Positions 33,497-42,437 of a DNA stretch of 64,000 nt are shown here, piece after piece; positions within the stretch are counted from its first letter, which is position 1; every line of letters starts with the position of its first letter. Source of the DNA: Proales similis (Eukaryota > Rotifera > Eurotatoria > Ploima > Proalidae); the NCBI GenBank assembly GCA_019059635.1, contig JAGVRJ010000004.1, forward strand, positions 2,666,001 through 2,730,000. Reading direction: 5' to 3'. Under the pieces are notes generated by a model. The model made no database searches and was not told the origin of the DNA. It saw only the letters and a list, made by a program, of their open reading frames with translations. A program made the position numbers and the translations under genes.

Positions 33497-34535
33497 ATTG
33501 GCTCTCTCTTGGCTTTGAAAAGTTCGATCAATTAAAAAATAAAGAGTCAAGATCAGAAGCGTTGCATGAATTTATAGAAGCCGATTGCAATTAACTCACA
33601 CATCTGCTTCATGGACTTAGTTTATTAAGCTTTTGGACAAACGAGAACTCAAGCTAATCGACGCCAAACCATCTTGTTGTTTGCTTGAGTAGACTTCCTC
33701 AATATACTTTCAGATATTCTCAGAGGACAATTTCTTTTTATTACTTCTGGCGATTGAGACGAGTCGAGAAAGAAAATCGCTTTCTCTTCCTCCCTGTCAT
33801 TCTCCGATAATTGGGTAAAACCAAATGGAATACGGTCACAGAGAAGCAAATTTCGTCAGATTTATTTGAGTGCCACTTTTCATAAAGTGCACAACTCTTC
33901 TAGCAGAACGTAGTCCATGTCGCTGATTTTTAGCACGTTCAAAGTCAAATTAAGCATTTTTGAAGCGATCATAGCATTTATATTTTGAAAGCAAAAATCT
34001 CGGCGTTATTGCAACATGTGGAACTGTTGCTTGCTCTTTACGACTTTTGCATGTGGGCGTTAGAAAACCAGGAAAAGCTGGTTGCCCCAGTGGCTGGATT
34101 TCTAATCGATTACTAAATTTTATTGCCCAGGAACAACCGACAGAATCGAATTTCGCTCATTTGTGTTAGGCATATTTGATCACTTGCTGACTTACGGTAC
34201 CTTTTTTTGGCCGGCTTGTCGCAAACTGAAGGCTCCCCTCACGAATGTAGCGAATACACAAACACTTTTTAATAGATTGAATTATTTATAAGGCAAGAAA
34301 AATGGCGTGAGATGACTAAAGACGCCTTGTTGTCTGAATCGGTCGACTCAATTCAAAGTCACTGTCACTCCAGGCGAGTGATGTTTAAACAACTGCGAAA
34401 TAAATTCTTTCTGAATCAACAGCATCTCGTTCGACCTGGCCAAAAAGCATTCGAGGCAAGCATGGATCTGAAGAAAATGTGGAGAATAAAAACGAGCGGC
34501 AAGAGAAATCTTGAACCACATTTGAGTCAATCATC
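33497..34535. other. Divergent promoter region of WE3 and WE4
   Basis: About 1 kb between two divergent WE genes. A minus-strand TATAAAT (33570-33576) lies about 75 bp upstream of the WE3 start. For WE4 only a weak AATAAAAA near 34486 is seen. No gene recognised. Confidence 0.45.
33570..33576 (-). promoter_or_regulatory. TATA box of WE3
   Basis: TATAAAT on the minus strand, 74 bp before the WE3 start codon. Confidence 0.45.
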
Positions 34536-36528
34536 ATGCATTTTGGCCAAGTTTTTCTAATCTTTTCGGCGCTTTATTCGCACAGCTCAGCGATCGATCA
34601 TGGTAAGAAATCAATCCATTTGGCTCTTTTTTTACTTGAATTCAGTGGAAATATTCAAGTTGCGACTACAAGCTCTGCAGGGCTTCAAGTGGCCGTCTGG
34701 GATCTAATCACAACCAACAAGCAGCATACTTTTTTTCATTCAAACCAGGTGAACGAGATGAAATATTTCAGCGGAGACAGGATAGCGACAGCATCTCAAG
34801 ATGGCCACATTCGAACATTTGATTTGAACTCGGGAGGCGCAGGCATTGATTACAATCACGGCGGGGCATTGAACTGCGTTGAGGAGCTCGATAATGCGTT
34901 CATTGCAACTGGAGGAACAGACGGGAAAGTGGTCATTTGGAATCCTTCTGACGGCTCAAAGTCACTTGATCACAGTTTCGGCCAAACGGTGGTTAAACTC
35001 ATGGCCATTCAAACCAACAGGGTTGTAGCCGGAGGAGGCAATGGAAAGATTGCGGTCTATTCAGTCAGTGCCGAGCTGTTCATTGTCACTGGTTGTCAAG
35101 GAGGAGGAAACATCATTGTGGCACTGGCACAGGTGGGCGCAGGCAGAGTGGCAAGTTCGTGCCAAGACGGGAAGTTGATCGTCTGGAACAACAACGACGG
35201 CTCGCATGTTTGGAGCACAACAATCGCCTCAAACAAGGCCCGCGATATCATCACCCTAGACTCGAGCCGTATTGCTACGGGCCATCAAGACGGGAAGATA
35301 AAAATATGGACGACGAGCAATGGCACATTAATTCACACAATCAATGCTCATAGCAGTCAAGTGAACGATTTGCTCTGGCTTCCTGGTTCGAGGTTCGCAA
35401 GTGCCTCAAATGACCACAAAGTTAGAGTGTGGCAGATGAGCGATTGGAGCTCAACTGACATGCCAGGAGTGGGCTCAATTGCAAATGAGCTTGCATTGGT
35501 CACTTCAGATCTCATCGCAGCGGCTCTAGAGGGAGGCGAAATCAGAACGTGGACTTTTGCCAATAGCACTGACTTTAGCTCAATACCTTTCATATTCCCA
35601 GTTCGAAGAATAATAGCTCTGAGAGTCCAAATATCAGGTAATCCAAGAAATTTATTGATAGAATAGAAAACCTTATCGACTTGTGTGAACAATTCAAGCG
35701 GACGCCCTAACAAATATTGAAAGCACTTTATCAAGTGAATCGCCCACTTCTCTCTCAGAGGCGACGACAGTCACCCAAACCACAACCACCACAACAGCAA
35801 CCAATCTGCCCTCCGTCCCTGGTAAGCGCCTCCTTTTTCTCGTCCATTCTTCTCTACGCCAAACTAATGCCCTCCTCCTCCAACCCTAAAAATCAACAGC
35901 CGACCAAGAGTTTTCCATCTCCAGTCTGAGCGAGGCCGCCATCTCGACTCTGCTCGAGTCGGGCGCAGACATCTCCGTCTGCGTGATAAACTGCACCAAC
36001 GCCGGCAACTGCTTCTACTCAGGCGGGCAGTTCTCTTGCGTCTGCGAGCTTCACTTTGCAGGCCACGCGTGTCAAATAGCCCAGCTGCAGTGCGCCTCCT
36101 CTCCTTGCTTGAACAACGGCACTTGTGTGGACCTGGTCAACAACAGCTCCTACTCGTTCGAATGCCAGTGCGGGCCGTACCACAAAGGCGCCAACTGCCA
36201 GATGGAGGTGGACGTGTGCGCCAACGAGACGTGCTCGGGGCACGGAAAGTGCCGGGCACAGAACTACGTACCCAGCTGTGACTGCTTCTACAACTACGAG
36301 GGCGACAGGTGCGAGAGCGAGTCCGAGCAGGGAAAGGCGGTGAAGGCGGTGGTGAGCACCGCGTCGATTGTGGCCATCGCATTCATGGTGCTGTTCGCGC
36401 TTCTCATCGTGGCCATGGACATATTCGAGTACTGCATCCGCGATCGGTCCAAGAAGAAGCGACGCGTCAAGAAACATCAGAAGAAGGCGGCCTTCAAACC
36501 TGTGTACGTTAACCGGCCGTCCGAATAA
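34536..36528 (+). CDS. WE4: WD40 propeller - linker - 3 EGF - TM receptor
   Basis: Exons 34536-34602, 34660-35637, 35699-35821, 35900-36528; 598 residues. Signal peptide MHFGQVFLIFSALYSHSSA. Propeller blades: LQVAVWDLITT, IATASQDGHIRTFDLNSG, NCVEELDNAFIATGGTDGKVVIWN, GKLIVWNNNDGSHVW, IATGHQDGKIKIWTTSNG, FASASNDHKVRVWQMSDW. The linker is about 41 residues ending in a Thr run shared with WE1 and WE2. The EGF-TM exon is nearly identical to WE1 including the tail KKKRRVKK; it ends KPVYVNRPSE. The start of exon 3 (acceptor before the CG at 35699) is the only frame-consistent choice I found. Function as for WE1. Confidence 0.83.
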
Positions 36529-36582
36529 AAGACTTGTGTATGTGTGTGTGAGACTTAATTGACCAACGACTGGATGAGATCA

Positions 36583-36588
36583 AATAAA
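36583..36588 (+). terminator. PolyA signal of WE4
   Basis: AATAAA 55 bp after the WE4 stop, in the 81-bp convergent gap to the Rac-like gene. Confidence 0.6.
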
Positions 36589-36609
36589 AAATAGGCTTTT
36601 ATTGGCTGA

Positions 36610-37164
36610 TTAAAGCAATCTACACCTTCGCTTGGCTTTTTGGCTTTGTTTTCTGGGTAATAAGGCGATTCGTATGGCTTCTTCAAACACGCGCTGGAGG
36701 CCTTCTTGAGTGAGTGATGAGCATTCGATGTATCTTGCGGCATCAATGTCCCTTATCAACGAGTTTATCTTGGCTCTGTCGACTTGCTCGCTGCCCGGCT
36801 GGTTCTTGAGATCGAGCTTTGAACCGACCAGTATCACAGGTGTGTGCGGACAGTAGTGTCTCACTTCGGGACTCCATTTGAATCTGATGTTCTCCAACGA
36901 GGTCTCCGACACAAGTGAAAAGACGAGGAGAAACACGCCGGTTTGCTGGTAACTCAATGGCCTCAGTCGGTCGTAGTCGTCTTGGCCGGACGTGTCCCAG
37001 AGATTGAGGCAGACAGGCTGCTCGTCGACCATCACGCAGGTCGAATGGTTGTCAAACACGGTCGGAATGTATTCGGTCGGGAACTTGTTGGTCGTGTAGG
37101 AGATGAGCATGCACGTCTTGCCCACAGCTCCGTCGCCGACTATAACGCACTTAACCGTTTGCAT
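36610..37164 (-). CDS. Rac-type Rho family small GTPase
   Basis: Intronless, 184 residues. G1 GDGAVGKT, switch [10 protein letters not shown]3/switch [20 protein letters not shown]4 GSKLDLKN, and a C-terminal polybasic stretch ending in CAAX box CRLL (geranylgeranyl type because of Leu). The body ([33 protein letters not shown]) is closest to Rac/Mtl/RhoG. Rho GTPases are membrane-bound switches for actin dynamics. Oddities: DTSGQ instead of DTAGQ, and SKLDL instead of TKLDL in the guanine-base motif. Absence of introns may indicate a retrocopy or a generally intron-poor genome; neighbouring short genes are also intronless. Confidence 0.9.
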   Translation of the reverse strand: MQTVKCVIVGDGAVGKTCMLISYTTNKFPTEYIPTVFDNHSTCVMVDEQPVCLNLWDTSGQDDYDRLRPLSYQQTGVFLLVFSLVSETSLENIRFKWSPEVRHYCPHTPVILVGSKLDLKNQPGSEQVDRAKINSLIRDIDAARYIECSSLTQEGLQRVFEEAIRIALLPRKQSQKAKRRCRLL

Positions 37165-37486
37165 TTTGGCCGCGCGACGCTACTAATGAGCGACCACGCA
37201 ATAACAAGCTCATTGTGCCTCTAAAATAATTTATGCGACGTAGAGGTGAGTCAACTTTGAGTTTTTTTTTTATCTTGCCACTCCATGCTGCTCTTTGTCA
37301 GCGCCTCTAATTATTTTCTTTTCGTTTGGATCTCGGTCGCGATTGTAAGAGTTTTTGTTGAGCGATTTCATGATGATCAGAGATCTACGAGCAGGAGACG
37401 CTCTCTAGATGCCGATTATTTCACGATCACACACTGGCCCGAAGCCCTTCTCTGCTCCTCTCAAGTCTAGGTCGGTCCGCCTCATT
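37165..37486. other. Spacer between the Rac-like gene and 7TM receptor 2
   Basis: Upstream of the Rac-like gene and 3' of the receptor. A poly-T tract lies at about 37262-37271. No gene seen. Confidence 0.4.
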
Positions 37487-38470
37487 TCATTTAAGCGACT
37501 TTTTATTATTCGAATTTAAGCGGCACAAACACAGACGACAATGACGACAGTTGTAAATGCGTTTGGCGCACTTACGAAATATCTTGTTGAACGAGTAGAA
37601 AACGAAAAATGACGACGAATGGTAAATGAACAGAACACAGACAGAGACTGTGTAGAAGTAGTTGAAAGCGATCGTCTTGCTCACAGTCGTCCAGCTGAGC
37701 GCGTAGGCGATTGAGTGCGGAATGTTGGTCAACAAGTAGAGCAGACTGATGGATACTGTCATCCGAACGAGGCTGCTTTGCTTTCGATTGGACGCGCTGA
37801 GCAGCTTGAGCTTTCTTCTCTCGATGCTCTTCTGACGGTAGATTGTCAGAATTGTGAACGCGAACATGATTAGCCAAGTGAAATAGGACCGCACTGCGCC
37901 AGAAACGATAAGCAGCACTTGTCCGACGACACTTTGACTGAATTCAGACGCCGTGGTTGTGTAAATGCCCGATCGATTCGACGCGCTCGCTGAGTCCAGT
38001 TCGGTGATATTGAACGCAACGAACTTTGGCACATAGACCAAAATAGAAGTGGAGGCCAAAACGAGCACAAGAGTGAGCAGCTTTACTCTTAAAAATCGAC
38101 TGCTCTTATTGGCCATTAGAAAATAGCATTTGGCCAACAAGACTATCTGAAGCTGAATGTTGAACAGAGCGAGTGGCGAAGTGATCCAAAGTGCGAGCAA
38201 GTAGTAAAATTGGTTGGCAAACGAGTGGCGGATGTAGCTCGGAGAGAGGATGTTGAATATCGGGCAGAAAAATTGAACGAGCGAGTAGAGAAAATCGACG
38301 CTCGATATAAGCAGCATGTAGTAGAACAAAACTTCTTTCGTCCGATCAGAGCGAATCAGCTTTATGAGAACGTGAGCGCTCGCCAAATTGCTCAGGACTC
38401 CAGTCAGTGAGATGGCCGGCGCCCAATAGCCCCAAGCGATTCGAACAAACTGGTCGAGCGCTGTGCTCAT
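37487..38470 (-). CDS. Orphan rhodopsin-like 7TM receptor 2
   Basis: Intronless, 327 residues from the ATG at 38470. The frame is open further upstream, but alignment to receptor 1 starts at this Met (MSTALDQ versus MSEESPL, both preceded by a GK codon pair). Seven helices: TM1 LTGVLSNLASAHVLIK, TM2 YYMLLISSVDFLYSLVQF, TM3 ending LAKCYFLMANK without any D/E-R-Y, TM4 TSILVYVPKFVAF, TM5 WLIMFAFTILTIYR, TM6 VSISLLYLLTNIPHS and TM7 SSFFVFYSFNKIFRK. Putative N-glycosylation sites sit in extracellular loop 2 (NITE, NRSG). Paralogue of the receptor at 21331; ligand unknown. Confidence 0.72.
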   Translation of the reverse strand: MSTALDQFVRIAWGYWAPAISLTGVLSNLASAHVLIKLIRSDRTKEVLFYYMLLISSVDFLYSLVQFFCPIFNILSPSYIRHSFANQFYYLLALWITSPLALFNIQLQIVLLAKCYFLMANKSSRFLRVKLLTLVLVLASTSILVYVPKFVAFNITELDSASASNRSGIYTTTASEFSQSVVGQVLLIVSGAVRSYFTWLIMFAFTILTIYRQKSIERRKLKLLSASNRKQSSLVRMTVSISLLYLLTNIPHSIAYALSWTTVSKTIAFNYFYTVSVCVLFIYHSSSFFVFYSFNKIFRKCAKRIYNCRHCRLCLCRLNSNNKKSLK

Positions 38471-38511
38471 TTTCCCCTCTTTTTCAGCAGCAAACAGAGT
38501 CAAAGAGTTTA

Positions 38512-39192
38512 TTAGTTTTGAGGAGATCGAAACAAGTGGTCGGATCGTCTGTATGTGTTGGCTGTGATCACACTCGGTGCGCGTGACAGGCTTACGCACG
38601 ACGCTGATCGCCTGAAATGTCGCTTTGTTTCGGCACGAATTAGACTTGCTTGAACACTTCCTCGGCCGCCTGAGGTCGATTTCAGCAAATATATGTACAA
38701 CGCGACCGACGGGCTAGAAGAGTGAAAGAGTCGGGTAGGCAACGACTGACGTCCCATCACTGCTGCCTGGGCCATTTTTTCAGTTTGAGGAGCGCTCGAG
38801 GCCTGCGCCGATTGCGAACGTGGCATTGAATTGTTGGAAGAGTTTACCTCCATTGAGCTGAAGAAAAATTTCCGGTTCAGGCGGTTAGCTCGAGCCTCGT
38901 TTATGTTGACAGGATTCTGGCGGTTATTTGACAATTGACAATTCGGGCTGGCTAGCAACACAGAAGGCCGAGCCTCTGACGCGGACCCAATGTTCTCTGC
39001 TTTGATCGATTCTTTTATCACGCGCGACTGGTGACTGTTTGTAAATGAATTATCTTTGTCGTTGTAGTGTGTCACTTGGCCGAATCGAACGCTTTTGCGA
39101 AGCGAACTCGAGCTTCTTAGTCCAGTTCTGCTTATCGAGTCTATTCTCACTGAACAAGAGCTTCGACTTGGACTTTTGAGAATTGATTGCAT
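38512..39192 (-). CDS. Unrecognised Ser/Arg-rich protein with PP1-docking-like motif
   Basis: Single open frame of 226 residues from an ATG at 39192, ending 41 bp before the 7TM receptor 2 start on the same strand. It is Ser/Arg/Asn-rich and predicted mostly disordered. Notable is SSSLRKSVRFGQVTHY near residue 30: K-S-V-R-F fits the protein phosphatase 1 docking consensus [RK]-x-[VI]-x-[FW]. ILKSPSRSS and RSQSAQ resemble basophilic kinase sites. No family recognised. Part of this frame could instead be 5' UTR of the receptor transcript. Confidence 0.45.
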   Translation of the reverse strand: MQSILKSPSRSSCSVRIDSISRTGLRSSSSLRKSVRFGQVTHYNDKDNSFTNSHQSRVIKESIKAENIGSASEARPSVLLASPNCQLSNNRQNPVNINEARANRLNRKFFFSSMEVNSSNNSMPRSQSAQASSAPQTEKMAQAAVMGRQSLPTRLFHSSSPSVALYIYLLKSTSGGRGSVQASLIRAETKRHFRRSASCVSLSRAPSVITANTYRRSDHLFRSPQN

Positions 39193-40746
39193 TCAAGCAG
39201 AGATCGCATGGAGCAAACAGACCAACCGGAGGAGAGGGAGTGCGAAGATTGAATGAGCTGAAAGCATAATCGAAACCGTGCCTACAGCCAACGAGTCAAG
39301 ATGTATTACGTTCAATCGTTTAAAAATAGCTGAGATGGAAACTAAAGAGCCGACTCTGTTTGGCAATTTTCGACTTGAGGCAAACGCTCTGAGAACTGCT
39401 TTGAAGAGTCTAAATTGAGAGACTTGAGAAGAGAAAGTAAGAGGCGAACGAGTGAAGTGTAAATCAAAAAGCAAGCAAATGCGGTGATCAAGTTTATTTT
39501 TCATTCACTTGCTTGAGTACTCAAAGCGAATTCAATTCAAAGGCCACGAGCTGAATGTAAACCATCTTGAAGTAAGAGGCGTCAGTTTTTCAGTTGCTTT
39601 ATTCACCCTAATTTACTTAGATCAGAGTATTAGGTAAGATTCGGATTAGGAGAGAATTAGCTAACAGATTTTTACTCGATTCTGTTTTCCAATTCTTGAT
39701 CTAAATCACCATTTTATTGACTGCCAAATAATGTTTCGGCTTGGCCAAAGCTGAAAAAAGTAAAACCAAGTAAATAGATGTGAATTGCTGATGTTGGATT
39801 TGGATATCAGAGTTTGGTTCTTGCCTTTGAGTATTGTTTTTGTGTTCTTTTCGGGTTTGATCAATTTATCTTAAATCGTTCGCTCAAACGATTAAAGCGC
39901 CAGACTAACCAAAACAGCGAGTAGCTCAATTACTCATGCCCTGGTAGTGCCTTTGGTCAAGCTGTTTTACGCAGAAACTTTTACTGCTTTCGAAATAGTT
40001 GTCTACCAAAAAAACAATCAAATTTTGGCCTTTAAGTCCTTGTGCGACATGGTCCAAGACAAAAACACACTATTCTCGACAAACGGTCACTTGAAGGTGC
40101 CTCGAAGAGCATTTTCGCAAGAGCTTGAATTGCGCCGGAGAAAATATGCCTGCATACCAAAGACTAGTAGACCTGTATAGCTTGTGAGATCGGCTGAGTT
40201 CAGCGAGAACGCTCAGAAGCACGAATTATTTTCTATTCTCTGAATTTCGATAGACCCAATCAGAACCCACGACCTAAACGAATCAAGCAGAGAAAGGAAA
40301 GTTCCCGAGGCAATAAGATTAACAAAAAATTGTTTGAGCGTGTTAGTTACTAGGAGCTGGTCCATAACGAATCAGCATTAACTGTCAAGCCTGTCTTGGC
40401 TAACATTTGTCAATACCAACTCATTAAATTTTTAATATCACCCAATTTGGCCTCAAGCAAGCAAATGAGAGAATAACTAAGCAGAGTAGACTTTTGTTCA
40501 AGACTCTCACGATTTTTTCGATCGGCTTCTTTTCTAAAAACGCTAAAAATTGGTCGGTATTCCTGAATAAACATGTGAAAGGGTCCAATGAGCGAGAAGC
40601 ATGAAGAACAACATGACATCAAAAATGAACAGTGTTTGCTCAGTTATGTGAAGTTCGCCGAAAAGGGAAATTATCGATCAATTTTGACTAGAAAAAGAGA
40701 CGCGAAATAGCCAACTCGAAGAAAAGTGTTCACGTTTCCGAAAAAA
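39193..40746. other. Spacer upstream of WE5, duplicated at 46.4-47.8 kb
   Basis: No gene recognised. Several stretches resemble the spacer upstream of WE6 in the same order, for example around 39705-39740 versus 46765-46800 (TTGACTGCC...TTATGTTTCC-like) and 40410-40600 versus 47380-47560 (CCAACTCATTAA...). It is the left part of a segmental duplication. Confidence 0.5.
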
Positions 40747-42260
40747 ATGAGCCGAAACCGGAAAAGAAACGTTAAAATTTTTCTGCTGCTGTCGACGTTC
40801 AGCGGCTTGTTTTTGATTTGTACCGCACAGACTGCGCCTTATGGTAAATTTTATTCAAACAAATCATCTTGATCAAAGAAATCAGCAAACACGACTTAGT
40901 GGGTGTGGTCCCAAAAAATACGAGAGACATTCAAATATGGAATGTCGAGACCGGAATTAAATGAGAAATGTAAGAAATGAGAAAACTCGGCTTTTTCAAA
41001 GTGGCTGTGGTCCCAAAAGGTTCAGCAGACATACATGTATGGAACGTCGAGACTGGAACTATGATCAGAAAATTACAACATGGCGGTGTTAATCAAGTAA
41101 AAGCTCACGAAATGACGGATTTGGCCCTTCTGCCCGGAGAAAGAGTTGCAATTGTGTCGAAAGATAGTGAACTAAGAGTGGCCCAGTTCGGAAGCTCTTT
41201 CTCTGTTACAAATTACACTGATCCAATTGACGAAATTTACGGAGTAGTTTTGGCTACTTCTAATCTGATTGCCTTGATAGGCAAAAACCCCAATGTGCAT
41301 GTTTACAATTTGAATAACTTTAATCGGGAACGAATGTTTAAAGATGCCAACATTCAGAATTCAATGATAGCTGCACTAAATTATTTAGGTAAGCTCGTAA
41401 AGTAAGAGTTTGTGTACATACCACTTGATTGAATTGACACTGAAGATGAAAACCTACGGGAAGCATTAGACGGAAATAACCAGTTCACTGTACCCAATAC
41501 GCCGACTGCTTTGATTGGAGTTACGACGACGACACAGGCATCGTCTGGACCGATAACTTTTTTAATTGGTGAGACTAGAGAACCGACGATAAAAAAAGTT
41601 TTTCTCAATGTCGGTTAAGCAAACCAAGTCTTCATGGTCGAACAGTTGGACGATCAGTTCGTTGCTTCCCTCCTCGAATCAAACGCCGACTTTTCGGTTT
41701 GCGTAGTCAACTGCACAAATGCAGGAAGCTGCTTCTACTCTGGATCCAAGTTTTCGTGCTTGTGCGAGCCTAGCTACGCCGGAGATGCCTGTCAACTGCA
41801 TCTCCTTCAATGTGCTTCGAGTCCGTGTCTGAACAACGGGACTTGCCTCGATCTCGTCAACGGCACCTCCTACTCTTACACATGTGAATGCGGCCAGTAC
41901 CACGAGGGAGCTAATTGCCAGCTAGAAGTCGATGTGTGCGCTGGAGTCACATGCTCCAATCATGGGGTGTGCAAGGCCAAGGACTTTGTGCCTGTCTGCC
42001 ACTGCTTTTACATGTACGAGGGTGAGAACTGTGAGATCGAGTCTCAACAGCGAAAAGTTGCCAAGATTGTAATCAGCACTGCCTCGATTGTTGCCATTGT
42101 GTTCATAATATTTTCTGCAATGGTTATAGTCGCATTAGACATTTCTCATTATCTTTGTCGCGAAAAGCCCAGAAAAGTCAAACGCAAAATCAAAAAGATG
42201 ACCAAAAAGGTTATATTCAAGCCTGTTTATATCAATCGAACCACTGTGACCGAGAATTGA
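40747..42260 (+). CDS. WE5: shortened WD40 - linker - 3 EGF - TM gene
   Basis: Exons 40747-40843, 41002-41388, 41446-41568, 41629-42260; 412 residues, frame intact. Signal peptide region MSRNRKRNVKIFLLLSTFSG is paralogous to WE6. Exon 2 has only 129 codons against 324 in WE6: it joins the first blade (VVPKGSADIHVWNVETG) to the last blades (MTDLALLPGERVAIVSKD) by an in-frame loss of about 195 codons near 41095, so a closed propeller is impossible. EGF repeats, TM and tail (KPVYINRTTVTEN) are complete. The TATA box of WE6 is altered here. Either a decaying gene or an EGF-TM protein with a minimal ectodomain. Confidence 0.6.
40900..40964 (+). pseudogene. Relic copy of the first WD40 exon start inside WE5 intron 1
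   Basis: After an AG acceptor, the sequence reads VGVVPKNTRDIQIWNVETGIK and then TGA. It repeats the beginning of the functional exon that starts 102 bp later at 41002. It is a duplicated exon head that can no longer be used. Confidence 0.65.
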
Positions 42261-42437
42261 CTCTGTCAGTATCAAAGCACTTCAACATATTAATCTCCCT
42301 ATTAGTAGTCGAAATAAACAACTTCTTTGCATTTATTCAAAAAATATTTTTCCAAGTCTTCTTGAATATTTGATTATTCGGTTCTGAGGGTTTAAAAGAA
42401 TCAGAAGAGCATCAAAGATTCTTAACTTATAAAATAA

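Noticed and set aside
36610-37164. Rac-like gene as a processed pseudogene
   Set aside because: All G motifs and the CAAX box are intact and other short genes in the window are also intronless.
39947-40180. Plus-strand frame of 77 codons upstream of WE5
   Set aside because: No recognisable domain, and I did not find it kept open at the matching place in the duplicated spacer upstream of WE6.
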